Below, one piece after another: positions 1 to 7,262 of a DNA stretch of 17,458 nucleotides. The position numbers and the translations under genes were made by a program. Under the pieces are notes generated by a model that saw only the letters and a program-made list of their open reading frames with translations, did no database searches and was not told where the DNA came from. Within the stretch, counting starts at the first letter, position 1. Each line of letters starts with the position of its first letter. Source of the stretch: JAHFLF01 sp964560145 (GTDB taxonomy: Bacteria > Patescibacteriota > Minisyncoccia > UBA6257 > 1-14-0-10-44-23); contig CAZLKS010000014.1 in the NCBI GenBank assembly GCA_964560145.1, positions 1 through 17,458 on the forward strand, in the 5' to 3' direction.

Positions 1-1
1 G

Positions 2-136
2 ATGTACGGAGCTGAGGTAATGCGACTTTTTGAGGCCACAAAAAAGATATTTGACCCTGAAAATATCTTTAACCCTGGTAAGAAAGTTGGCAGTTCGCTT
101 GGATATTCACTTTCACATATTCGTAAGAGCTTCTAG
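2..136 (+). CDS. FAD-linked oxidase, C-terminal fragment
   Basis: Only the last 44 codons lie in the window, and the gene enters from the left edge. The readable tail contains FDPENIFNPGKK, the signature end of the FAD-linked oxidase C-terminal domain found in glycolate oxidase GlcD and D-lactate dehydrogenase-type flavoenzymes. Such enzymes oxidise 2-hydroxy acids using FAD and pass electrons on, sometimes through a fused Fe-S domain. The last four codons (RKSF) and the TAG stop fall inside the first copy of the 84-bp tandem repeat, so the present C-terminus is supplied by the repeat. The substrate cannot be told from this fragment. The family call rests on a single motif. Confidence 0.6.
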   Translation: MYGAEVMRLFEATKKIFDPENIFNPGKKVGSSLGYSLSHIRKSF

Positions 137-373
137 TTTTCTCTACGAAATACGAAAAAGATACGAAAGTACGAACATGCCACTTGAACTTTTCCTTTCG
201 TGTTTTGTAAGAGCTTCTGGCTTTCTCTACGAAATACGAAAAAGATACGAAAGTACGAACATGCCACTTGAACTTTTCCTTTCGTGTTTTGTAAGAGCTT
301 CTAGCTTTCTCTACGAAATACGAAAAAATCCGAAAGTACGAACATGCCACTGAAGCTTTCCCATCCGTATTTT
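123..373. repeat. 84-bp tandem repeat, three copies
   Basis: Copies start at 123, 207 and 291 with an exact 84-bp period. Copies 1 and 2 differ at only about two positions, while copy 3 decays towards its 3' end. Each copy contains ctacgaaatacgaaaa followed by gatacgaaagtacgaa, with several TACGAA steps. The period is a multiple of three, so open frames run through on both strands (a 28-residue repeat); I treat these as by-products. The first copy overlaps the stop codon of the upstream flavoenzyme gene. Confidence 0.9.
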
Positions 374-395
374 CGTACCCTTTAGTATTTCGTAG
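311..395. repeat. Imperfect inverted repeat closing the tandem array
   Basis: ctacgaaata (311-320) is the exact reverse complement of tatttcgtag (386-395). Inside it, gtacgaa (336-342) pairs with ttcgtac (372-378). The third tandem copy supplies the left arm. The right arm lies just before the yggU start. A second element with the same right arm sits at 14299-14354 before tuf, so this appears to be a dispersed palindromic family. Confidence 0.7.
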
Positions 396-403
396 CTACA
401 TCA

Positions 404-625
404 ATGCGTATTCAAATCCATACAACTCCGAATTCTAAAAAAGCTTTAGTGGAAGCAGTGGGGGAGAATCAGTATCGCGTTAAGGTAAACGCCAAGCCTG
501 TTGATGGTGCAGCTAATATTCGTCTTATCGAAATCTTAGCCGAGCATTTCAAGGTGCCATTTGGTGCTATTCGAATCATTTCCGGGGCGACAAGTAGAGA
601 GAAATTGATTGACATTTTTAAATAA
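404..625 (+). CDS. yggU: YggU/DUF167 family small protein
   Basis: A 73-residue protein of the usual DUF167 core size. It shows the family pattern of an N-terminal strand (MRIQIHTTPNSKK), then the central NAKPVDGAANIRLIEILAE block, and a closing IISGATSREKLIDI segment. The function of the family is not established. No Shine-Dalgarno site is visible; the ATG follows the inverted-repeat element directly. It stops with TAA. The assignment is by conserved motifs alone. Confidence 0.85.
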   Translation: MRIQIHTTPNSKKALVEAVGENQYRVKVNAKPVDGAANIRLIEILAEHFKVPFGAIRIISGATSREKLIDIFK

Positions 626-744
626 ATATGTTAGGTGTATGAATGATCGATTCGCCGTGTGTGCGGGTTGATTATGACGTTCACTGCAGTGGGAACCGTG
701 CCGGCAAAAGAAAGCCGCTGCGGAAAAAGCCCGAGCAGGAGAAC

Positions 745-750
745 AGGAGG
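745..750 (+). promoter_or_regulatory. Strong ribosome binding site (aggagg)
   Basis: AGGAGG lies four bases before the ATG at 755. It fixes the start of the orphan gene there, rather than at the upstream in-frame position around 659. It stands out because the neighbouring core genes lack such sites. Confidence 0.75.
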
Positions 751-754
751 CATC

Positions 755-1615
755 ATGTTGACAGTTCGCGGCTGGCTTCGTGCCGATTTCCGCCCCGAGA
801 GGGCAGATAACGGTGGTAAGTCTGTGGAAGGAGAATCCGTCTATCACCTCTGCGAAGTTGAGATTCACCACGAGGTGGTCTCCGACCGCTGGTACTTCGA
901 CATCAAGAACGACGGGCGGTTCATGGTTCGAGAGGACCTCAAGGAGTTCGTCGAGGAGTGGTCCCTGGATGACTTCTATCCGAGCTCCGACCTCGGCACG
1001 GACTCCATCATCTATCGGCCCAAGGTGGGTGTGGCTGGAACTGCCCGCTTTGATCCGGAGCTAAATCCCAGGATTCCCTCGCGCCTTCGTATCGAGGGGG
1101 TCAAGAACCTCGAGTTGCTCCGCGAGTTCTACTACTCCATCCGTAAGGGCGAGGCCGACATCGACGCAACGTGGAATGGTCAGGGTCGCAACAACCTGAC
1201 CAAGCTCACCGAGCGGATTCGGGCTCTTGAGGAGGAGCTCTCGAAGGCGTACACGACCATCGGTACGAATCGGGAGTACGTCGGGCGAGTCAAGCGGGAG
1301 CACGATGTGATGCGGCGCGAGCTCGACCAGCTCGACGCGAAGATCGAGGCCGCCGTCGTCGCCGAGAAGGCCCGCGCCGACAAGGCGGAGAGTCGACTCA
1401 GGGAGTGTGAGCTCGATCTGCGGCTGCTACGGGAGGGCGTCTGTCGCATGATCAGCAACATCTGGGAGGACATGTGCCACGTCTCCTGGTGGCGCAGCAA
1501 GCGCTACCTGATGCGTGTGGTCTGCAACGCGATGCGCGCGAATGTGGTCGCATTCCGGTGCGTTGACGGGCTTGTCGCTTCCCAGGCGATCAAGATCTTC
1601 TCCCAGAAGGGCTGA
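755..1615 (+). CDS. Orphan protein with central coiled coil, GC-rich
   Basis: This 286-residue protein belongs to no family I recognise. The start at 755 is chosen because AGGAGG lies just upstream. Residues 1-140 are a mixed, probably globular region (…VYHLCEVEIHHEVV…RWYFDIKNDGRF). Residues about 147-230 are strongly charged and heptad-like (LTERIRALEEELSKAY…MRRELDQLDAKIEAAV), predicting a coiled coil. The tail from about 232 is rich in Trp, Cys and Arg. No signal peptide or membrane segment is evident. The gene is visibly richer in GC than its neighbours, ends with TGA (the core genes never do) and is followed by its own terminator. It looks like an autonomous unit inserted between yggU and obg. 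It shares this style with the genes at 5406-6068 and 16302-16925. Confidence 0.7.
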   Translation: MLTVRGWLRADFRPERADNGGKSVEGESVYHLCEVEIHHEVVSDRWYFDIKNDGRFMVREDLKEFVEEWSLDDFYPSSDLGTDSIIYRPKVGVAGTARFDPELNPRIPSRLRIEGVKNLELLREFYYSIRKGEADIDATWNGQGRNNLTKLTERIRALEEELSKAYTTIGTNREYVGRVKREHDVMRRELDQLDAKIEAAVVAEKARADKAESRLRECELDLRLLREGVCRMISNIWEDMCHVSWWRSKRYLMRVVCNAMRANVVAFRCVDGLVASQAIKIFSQKG

Positions 1616-1630
1616 TCTCCACCGATTTCT

Positions 1631-1674
1631 TCCCCGCCTTCGGACTCTACATCCGTCGGCGGGGATTCTTTTTG
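1631..1674 (+). terminator. Intrinsic terminator of the orphan gene
   Basis: tccccgcc (1631-1638) pairs with ggcgggga (1658-1665), with an inner cgga/tccg helix (1641-1644 and 1652-1655). The stem is followed by a T-rich run (1666-1674). It lies 15 bases after the TGA. Confidence 0.85.
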
Positions 1675-1709
1675 TAATGAGTCCTCCTGCCCTGAGTCCG
1701 CCGAATCAT

Positions 1710-1738
1710 TTGTTCTTTTCTAGCTTTTATGATATTTT
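1710..1738 (+). promoter_or_regulatory. Candidate promoter for obg
   Basis: TTGTTC (1710-1715), a 17-bp spacer and TATTTT (1733-1738), lying after the orphan gene's terminator and before obg. The -35 match is only partial. Confidence 0.4.
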
Positions 1739-1808
1739 ATGATTACTTGGGTTTTGATCCCATTCGCATTATTACCCGTTCCCCAATTAGCATTATTAGC
1801 GATTACTC

Positions 1809-2813
1809 ATGATTGTCGACGAAGCAAAACTACATATTCGAGCGGGACACGGTGGGCCGGGTAAGGTCTGCTTTAGTACGATTCCGCACAACCTTGGGCC
1901 AACGGGTGGCAACGGGGGGCTTGGCGGCAGTGTTTTCGTTGAGGGCGTTTCTGATTTGTCCGCTCTTCGTCAGTATCGTTTTAAAAAAGACTTTTTTGCT
2001 GAAGATGGTGTACGGGGCGGTGAAGCAAACTGTACCGGAGCGGCTGGCGATGATTTAATCTTGAAAGTTCCTATTGGTACCGTCGTGCATGATTTGACGA
2101 CTAAGAAAGTCTTTGAAGTAACGCGGCCGGGAGAGCGAGTTTTAATTGCTAAAGGTGGCAAAGGCGGTAAAGGAAATTTCGAATTTCGAGGACCAAAAAA
2201 TCCAACGCCAGAGTATGCGCAGCCAGGGCTCCCTGGTGAAGAATTCGAGGCGCTTTTTGAGTTGCAGCTTATTGCTGATGCTGGGCTCATTGGTTTGCCG
2301 AACGCTGGTAAATCATCGCTACTCAACGAACTCACTAAAGCGGCAGTGCGTGTAGCCAATTATCCGTTTACGACGCTCGAACCGAGTCTTGGTGTTTATT
2401 ATCCCGATGCAGTTTTGAAAATGAGCGATGAGCAGCAGGCATTGGCGAAGCCGGTAATTTTGGCCGACGTTCCTGGTCTCATCGAGGGAGCATCCTCTGG
2501 AAAAGGGTTGGGTTTTAAATTTTTACGTCACATCCAGCGGACAAAAGTTTTATTGCACTGCGTGAGCGCACAATCCGAGGTGGTTAATGAAGACTATAAG
2601 ACGATTCGTGCCGAGCTAACGAAATACGATAAGAAGCTGGCTGAAAAGGATGAGTATATTCTTTTGACTAAGAGCGATTTGGTGGACGCGGCAACTCTCA
2701 AGAAGCAGATGGCGGCTTTGAAGCGCTTCAAGAAACCAGTTCTGACAGTGTCTATTCACAATCCTGAGCAGCTCGGCGAGCTTAAGAAGTTGCTAAACAA
2801 TCTGATTGCGTAG
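1809..2813 (+). CDS. obg: Obg/CgtA GTPase
   Basis: A 334-residue ribosome-associated GTPase involved in large-subunit maturation and stress control. Residues 1-155 are the glycine-rich Obg fold (GHGGPGK, PTGGNGGLGG, KGGKGGKGNFEF). The G domain follows: P-loop GLPNAGKSS at about 162-170, switch threonines in PFTTLEPSLG (about 186-195), DVPGLIEGAS (about 220-229) and TKSD (about 287-290). There is no OCT extension, so the protein is of the short form. No Shine-Dalgarno site precedes the ATG, and the gene stops with TAG. The FKBP gene follows 27 bases downstream and has its own candidate promoter overlapping the obg stop. Confidence 0.95.
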   Translation: MIVDEAKLHIRAGHGGPGKVCFSTIPHNLGPTGGNGGLGGSVFVEGVSDLSALRQYRFKKDFFAEDGVRGGEANCTGAAGDDLILKVPIGTVVHDLTTKKVFEVTRPGERVLIAKGGKGGKGNFEFRGPKNPTPEYAQPGLPGEEFEALFELQLIADAGLIGLPNAGKSSLLNELTKAAVRVANYPFTTLEPSLGVYYPDAVLKMSDEQQALAKPVILADVPGLIEGASSGKGLGFKFLRHIQRTKVLLHCVSAQSEVVNEDYKTIRAELTKYDKKLAEKDEYILLTKSDLVDAATLKKQMAALKRFKKPVLTVSIHNPEQLGELKKLLNNLIA

Positions 2814-2833
2814 TTTTCTGCTTCTGGTATTAT
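2806..2833 (+). promoter_or_regulatory. Candidate promoter for the FKBP gene, possibly leaderless
   Basis: TTGCGT (2806-2811), a 16-bp spacer and TATTAT (2828-2833) preceded by TGG, as in an extended -10. Only seven bases separate the -10 from the ATG at 2841, so transcription would start at or next to the start codon. Confidence 0.45.
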
Positions 2834-2840
2834 TTCCCCT

Positions 2841-3356
2841 ATGAAGAACTACATACTTTTTGGTGTTGTCGCGATTATAGTTATTGTCGGTGCGATGATG
2901 TACCGATCTTCGTCTAATCGGCAGCCGGCGGTCGAGGGTGGCGAGGTGAAACCAACGGTGAGTACTGAGCCGGCATCAGATTTAGTTCGGGACCCATTTT
3001 TAGAAAATAACAACATTAAAACTATGGCAAACGGTTTAAAGATTGAAGATGTGAAGGTTGGTACGGGCGAGGTTGCGGTGAAGGGTGCTTTGATTACGGT
3101 GCATTATGTTGGCACACTGATGAACGGGAAAAAATTTGATAGTTCCCGCGACCGCGGTGAGCCGTTCCAGTTTCCGCTCGGGCAGGGAATGGTCATTCAA
3201 GGTTGGGAGCAGGGCTTTGAAGGCATGAAGGTTGGTGGTGTTCGCAAGCTAACTATTCCGCCAGAGCTTGGATATGGCTCACAGGATGTCGGACCGATTC
3301 CTGCCAATTCCACTCTTCAGTTCGAGGTTGAGCTACTGGGCGTTCGCTTGAAGTAA
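2841..3356 (+). CDS. Membrane-anchored FKBP-type peptidyl-prolyl isomerase
   Basis: A 171-residue protein that should catalyse proline cis-trans isomerisation outside the membrane. Residues about 4-22 form a hydrophobic N-terminal anchor (ILFGVVAIIVIVGAMMY) with no lipobox cysteine. A Ser/Glu/Pro-rich linker runs to about residue 60. The FKBP domain fills the rest. It keeps the usual ligand-pocket signature: VHYVGTL, KKFDSS, FPLGQGMVIQGWEQG, ELGYG and PANSTLQFEVELL. It probably acts as an extracytoplasmic folding helper. No Shine-Dalgarno site is present, and the gene stops with TAA. It follows obg closely. Confidence 0.92.
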   Translation: MKNYILFGVVAIIVIVGAMMYRSSSNRQPAVEGGEVKPTVSTEPASDLVRDPFLENNNIKTMANGLKIEDVKVGTGEVAVKGALITVHYVGTLMNGKKFDSSRDRGEPFQFPLGQGMVIQGWEQGFEGMKVGGVRKLTIPPELGYGSQDVGPIPANSTLQFEVELLGVRLK

Positions 3357-3421
3357 TTGCCTATTTTAGAGAAATAGTGTATTGTTTCGTAAACGCTTTA
3401 TCTCATGCATGTGAGACACTC

Positions 3422-3448
3422 AAGGCGCCATTGGGCGCTTTTGTGTTT
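3422..3448 (+). terminator. Intrinsic terminator after the FKBP gene
   Basis: aaggcgcc (3422-3429), loop attg, ggcgcttt (3434-3441), then more T-rich sequence. The stem has one G-T pair. A second small hairpin, tctca/tgaga with a tgcatg loop, precedes it at 3401-3416. Confidence 0.6.
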
Positions 3449-3496
3449 CCGGCGAAGGATTAGGATAAATAAAAATCGATAACAATTTATTACATT

Positions 3497-5287
3497 ATGG
3501 CACGTCCAAGTATTCGTAACATCGCAATTATCGCTCACGTTGACCACGGAAAGACGACCCTCGTTGACGCGCTGCTCAAACAGTCCGATAACTTCACCAT
3601 GAAGACGAATGGCAATGGTGATTTGATTATGGACAACAACGAGCTCGAACGGGAGCGCGGTATTACGATTTTGGCAAAGAACGCCGCGATTACCTATAAG
3701 AACACCAAGATTAACATCGTTGATACGCCGGGACACGCTGACTTTGGTGGTGAAGTCGAACGCATTATGAGTATGGTGGATGGTGTCTTGTTGCTGGTGG
3801 ATGCACAGGAGGGGCCAATGCCACAAACCAAGTTCGTTTTAAAGAAAGCCATCGAAGCTGGTCACAAGGCTATCGTTGTCGTTAACAAAATTGATAAGCC
3901 GGCTGCCCGTCCACAGTGGACACTCGATGAGACGTTCAGTCTATTTATTGACCTCGGCGCAACGGACGAGCAGGCTCATTTTCCGGTGATTTATGCTTCG
4001 GGTATTGCCGGTAAGGCGGGTACGCAACCAGACATTACGACGATGACCGACGTGAAGCCGCTTTTTGATAAAATCTTGGAGTACATCCCGGCGCCAGTTG
4101 TCGATGAAACGGCTCCACTCCAGATGCTTACTATCAACTTGGCGTATGATACGTACAAAGGGAAGATGGCCATCGGCCGTTTGCACTCTGGCTCGCTCAA
4201 GCCGAATCAACAGGTGATGCACATTAACCGTGCTGGTACGATGAAAAAAGCACAGCTGACCAACGTGATGATTTTTGACGGTATGAATCGTAAAGAGGCA
4301 ACCGAAGTTCTGGCTGGTGATATTTGTGCCATCGCTGGTATTCCCGATATTTCAATCGGTGAAACTATCGCCGATGTAAACGACCCGCGCCCACTGACGC
4401 CGATTAAAATCGATGAGCCAACGATTAAGGCGGTTTTTATGGTGAACAAGTCGCCATTCGTCGGTAAGGAGGGTCAGTATATTACGAGTCGTAACATCAA
4501 GGAGCGACTCGAGCGAGAAACTGAAACTGATGTTGCTTTGCGGATGGAAAATACCTCAGATTCTGATCGCTGGATTATGTCTGGCCGCGGTGAATTGCAC
4601 TTGGCGATTTTAATTGAAAAGATGCGTCGCGAAGGCTTCGAGCTTGCCGTTGGTAAGCCGCAGGTTATCTTTAAGGAGATTGATGGCGTGAAGATGGAGC
4701 CGTTTGAGCTCGTGAGTATTGAAGTACCAAACGAATCAACCGGCGTGGTGATTCAGGATTTCGGTCAGCGTCTTGGTGAGATGCGCCACATGACGCAGGA
4801 TGGGCCAATTACCAAGCTTGAATTTTCAATTCCGACTCGCGGTCTCATCGGCTACCGCTCTGACTTCATGACGCGCACCAAAGGACTCGGTATCATGAAC
4901 ACAATCTTTGATTCGTATAAGCCGATGAAGGGTGAAATCACCAAGCTTCCGCATGGTTCACTGATTGCAACTGAAACAGGAGAGGCGACTAACTACGGTC
5001 TACTCCTCGCTCAGGATCGTGGCGTGTTGTTCATTAGCGCTGGTACAAAAATCTATGGCGGAATGGTGGTTGGTAAGAATGCGAAAGATATGGATTTGCG
5101 TGTCCATGTCGGTCGCGAAAAGCAGCTTACTAACTTCCGCGCTAAGAACGAGGGTATTGGTGCGTTCCTTGAAGCTCCGACGGTTATGACTCTCGAAGAT
5201 TCGCTTGAGTATATTGCTGATGACGAAATCGTTGAAGTTACCCCGAAGAGTATTCGTATCCGAAAAATGGACTTGAACGCAAAGTAA
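3497..5287 (+). CDS. typA: TypA/BipA translational GTPase
   Basis: A 596-residue GTPase that binds the ribosome and supports 50S assembly and stress or cold adaptation. The G domain is complete: AHVDHGKTT (13-21), RGITI (54-58), DTPGHADFGGEVER (76-89) and NKIDKPAARP (130-139). Domain II follows, then EF-G-like domains III and V (GRGELHLAILIEKMRREGFE, then PTRGLIGYRSDF), and the BipA-specific C-terminal domain ends the protein (…LEDSLEYIADDEIVEVTPKSIRIRK). The length is normal for the family. No Shine-Dalgarno site is seen, the leader is AT-rich, and the stop is TAA. It is followed by a bidirectional terminator and a convergent gene. Confidence 0.97.
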   Translation: MARPSIRNIAIIAHVDHGKTTLVDALLKQSDNFTMKTNGNGDLIMDNNELERERGITILAKNAAITYKNTKINIVDTPGHADFGGEVERIMSMVDGVLLLVDAQEGPMPQTKFVLKKAIEAGHKAIVVVNKIDKPAARPQWTLDETFSLFIDLGATDEQAHFPVIYASGIAGKAGTQPDITTMTDVKPLFDKILEYIPAPVVDETAPLQMLTINLAYDTYKGKMAIGRLHSGSLKPNQQVMHINRAGTMKKAQLTNVMIFDGMNRKEATEVLAGDICAIAGIPDISIGETIADVNDPRPLTPIKIDEPTIKAVFMVNKSPFVGKEGQYITSRNIKERLERETETDVALRMENTSDSDRWIMSGRGELHLAILIEKMRREGFELAVGKPQVIFKEIDGVKMEPFELVSIEVPNESTGVVIQDFGQRLGEMRHMTQDGPITKLEFSIPTRGLIGYRSDFMTRTKGLGIMNTIFDSYKPMKGEITKLPHGSLIATETGEATNYGLLLAQDRGVLFISAGTKIYGGMVVGKNAKDMDLRVHVGREKQLTNFRAKNEGIGAFLEAPTVMTLEDSLEYIADDEIVEVTPKSIRIRKMDLNAK

Positions 5288-5296
5288 AAACAAAAA

Positions 5297-5330
5297 GGGC
5301 CCGCCAAACAGCGGGCCTATTTTGTTTTTG
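5297..5330 (+). terminator. Terminator after typA, probably bidirectional
   Basis: ggcccgc (5298-5304) and gcgggcc (5311-5317) form a perfect stem around caaaca. It is flanked by an A-rich run on the left and a T-rich run on the right, so it could work on both strands between the convergent genes. Confidence 0.85.
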
Positions 5331-5340
5331 TTCTGTGCTA

Positions 5341-5397
5341 AAAAACAAAAAATAAAAGAAGGCCTGCTCGTAGTCCTGGTTTCCCAGAACTACGAGC
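5341..5397 (-). terminator. Terminator of the minus-strand orphan gene
   Basis: gctcgtagt (5366-5374) pairs with actacgagc (5389-5397), with an inner ctgg/ccag helix. On the minus strand the stem is followed by a long T-rich run (complement of 5341-5360). It lies just past the stop at 5406. Confidence 0.8.
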
Positions 5398-5405
5398 CGT
5401 GCTTA

Positions 5406-6068
5406 TCAGTCAACCTGAACGATTCGGTGAATGCCGAGTGGCGACTGCTTGTCTGCGCGTTGCAAGGCTTTCTCGAGCACCCGCACTCCTTTTTTCGTAG
5501 ATACCCGCCAAGGGCTCGGTGGTGAAAGGGTGTATGAGGGAAGAAACTCGATTGGCCCCGTGCTCTTCTTTGTCGCTTGAAGTAGCGCCTCTTTTCCGTA
5601 GGCTTCCGTCGCACGGATGGGTCGCACCATCACGAAGCCATACCCCCGTGCTCGCTGTTCCTGGAAGACAAAGGCGAGCGTAGAGATGCGGTCGGTGTTT
5701 CCCATGGAAATAAAGCGTGCAACTGTAGCACTCTTCTTGTCGCTACGAGTGCGCCACCGCATGAAGCGGAACTCGAGCGGCTTGTCGGCATACTCAGCGA
5801 GCGGACCCACGAGTATAGCTATTGCCTCGTATGCGTCGCGCGCCAAGCAGCACTTTTCGAGCGGCATCGAGGTTTCTGCGTAGACCCGCTCCATGCCGAC
5901 TTCATGAATCGGGCTCGCCCTGAGCCTGCGGCGTAGATGACGTGCCAATTCAACCTCGTTGTTGCAGGTGTATGGTGTCATGGCGCCCGGCGAGGTGGAC
6001 AAGCGGAGCGGAAAGCCGATTTCGCGAGCGAGTCGAAATCCTTCACGAATCGAACGGACGATTAACAT
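5406..6068 (-). CDS. Orphan protein of unknown function, GC-rich
   Basis: This 220-residue protein belongs to no family I recognise. The start is set at 6068 because AGGGAGGG lies six bases upstream; the longer frame to 6164 would run through the candidate promoter. The protein is basic and appears soluble: MLIVRSIREGFRLAREIGFP at the N-terminus, an Arg-rich HLRRRLRASP stretch, and two neighbouring cysteines (EKCCLARD). No transmembrane segment is obvious. It ends with TGA and is visibly richer in GC than its neighbours. It is transcribed against typA, away from the AI-2E permease, and has its own terminator. The opening MLIVR resembles the MLTVR of the orphan at 755, which may be chance. Confidence 0.7.
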   Translation of the reverse strand: MLIVRSIREGFRLAREIGFPLRLSTSPGAMTPYTCNNEVELARHLRRRLRASPIHEVGMERVYAETSMPLEKCCLARDAYEAIAILVGPLAEYADKPLEFRFMRWRTRSDKKSATVARFISMGNTDRISTLAFVFQEQRARGYGFVMVRPIRATEAYGKEALLQATKKSTGPIEFLPSYTLSPPSPWRVSTKKGVRVLEKALQRADKQSPLGIHRIVQVD

Positions 6069-6074
6069 TAAAAT

Positions 6075-6082
6075 CCCTCCCT
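6075..6082 (-). promoter_or_regulatory. Strong ribosome binding site (agggaggg)
   Basis: On the minus strand AGGGAGGG sits six bases before the ATG at 6068, and so decides the start of this gene. Confidence 0.75.
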
Positions 6083-6118
6083 GTGTGGACGGTGATGTGT
6101 AGTAGGTTCTAAAATTCA

Positions 6119-6127
6119 ATTGTATCA
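6119..6127 (-). promoter_or_regulatory. Extended -10 element for the minus-strand orphan
   Basis: Read on the minus strand, TGATACAAT matches an extended -10 (TGnTAnnAT). It lies about 50 bases before the start codon. No convincing -35 was found. Confidence 0.45.
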
Positions 6128-6150
6128 CACTTTGGAATACCTCTGGTGGC

Positions 6151-6179
6151 TTGCTGGCAATCATCTGCTAGGGTAGTAT
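6151..6179 (+). promoter_or_regulatory. Candidate promoter of the 6186-9607 operon, possibly leaderless
   Basis: TTGCTG (6151-6156), a 17-bp spacer and TAGTAT (6174-6179). Only six bases separate the -10 from the ATG at 6186, so the transcript would begin at the start codon. Confidence 0.45.
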
Positions 6180-6185
6180 TACGGC

Positions 6186-7250
6186 ATGGTTACTAAACGC
6201 ACGATTCAATTCTCATTTTTATTTGTACTCTCTGGCATTGCGCTGCTCCTCTCGTTCTTCATTTTTAAGCCCTATTTAAACCCGCTCGTACTTGCCGCTA
6301 CTACGACTATTGTTTTCTATCCACTTTTTGAGCGAATTTTGAAGCGTATGGGGGGCAACAAGAGAAGTATGGCCGCATTTTTTACCGTTGCCATTACCGT
6401 TCTCATTATTCTCATTCCGTTATCACTACTCGGAACGCAGGTTATCCGCGAGGTCAATATTCTCTATGTCGACATTAATTCCAATACTGCGGCGGAGCGA
6501 CCTGTCCTTGGTGACTACGAAGTTTCATCAAACTCTACGATTGCTAAGTTCCAGCAGCGGGCTCAGGGACTCGCGACGCAGGTCGCAACTAATGTTGACC
6601 AGTATATTCAGAAGCTCGTAAAGCTTACCGTCGACAACGCGGGGCAGTTCTTTCAGCAGATTGCTGAGTTTATTCTAGCCAGTTTCCTTTGGCTGCTTGC
6701 CTTCTATTACTTCTTGCGTGATGGACACCGCATTCGTGAGTTGCTCATTCATTTTAGCCCTCTCTCTGATCAACACGATAAAGAAATCCTGCATCGTATC
6801 GTTGTCTCAGTTAACTCTGTCGTCGGTGGAACTCTTATCGTTGCCTTAATTCAAGGGGTACTTGCTGGTGTCGGACTTGCAATCTGTGGCGTGCCGAATC
6901 CAGCTGTTTGGGGTTCATTTGCTGTACTTGCGGCACTTATTCCATCAGTTGGAACAGCGCTGATTATGCTACCAGCAATCTTGTACCTCTTTACGGTCAA
7001 CCAACCGATTGCCGCCGCTGGATTGCTTGTCTGGAGTTTGGTGCTCGTTGGTGGCATCGACAATGTCGTCCGGCCGAAGCTTATCGAGCGTCAAACGAAC
7101 ATTCATCCGCTCGCCATTCTTCTCTCGGTTATTGGTGGACTCGCCTTCTTTGGTCCAACTGGATTCTTGACCGGTCCGATTATTTTGAGTCTTTTGATTG
7201 AATTCCTGAATGTGTATAAAGAAATGGCAGTCGAACAACGTGTTGGCTAG
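6186..7250 (+). CDS. AI-2E family transporter (TqsA/PerM-like permease)
   Basis: A 354-residue integral membrane protein with about eight hydrophobic segments, near residues 9-27, 29-48, 62-83, 157-177, 212-233, 243-270, 275-290 and 308-338. A large extracytoplasmic-type loop lies between the third and fourth (about 85-155). The family signature region is present: AALIPSVGTALIMLPA (about 249-264) and DNVVRPKLIERQTNIHPL (about 292-309). The family includes proposed autoinducer-2 exporters and sodium/proton antiporters; the substrate here cannot be told. It stops with TAG. It is the first gene of a tight run, with tsaC-like sequence starting 12 bases later. Confidence 0.9.
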   Translation: MVTKRTIQFSFLFVLSGIALLLSFFIFKPYLNPLVLAATTTIVFYPLFERILKRMGGNKRSMAAFFTVAITVLIILIPLSLLGTQVIREVNILYVDINSNTAAERPVLGDYEVSSNSTIAKFQQRAQGLATQVATNVDQYIQKLVKLTVDNAGQFFQQIAEFILASFLWLLAFYYFLRDGHRIRELLIHFSPLSDQHDKEILHRIVVSVNSVVGGTLIVALIQGVLAGVGLAICGVPNPAVWGSFAVLAALIPSVGTALIMLPAILYLFTVNQPIAAAGLLVWSLVLVGGIDNVVRPKLIERQTNIHPLAILLSVIGGLAFFGPTGFLTGPIILSLLIEFLNVYKEMAVEQRVG

Positions 7251-7262
7251 TTCTCTCTTGCT

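Noticed and set aside
30..353. Open frames on both strands through the 84-bp repeat (107 and 93 residues)
   Set aside because: They exist because the repeat period is a multiple of three. No start signal supports them, and the plus frame overlaps the real flavoenzyme end.
659..754. Upstream extension of the first orphan gene
   Set aside because: The AGGAGG at 745-750 places the start at 755; the extension has no ribosome binding site.
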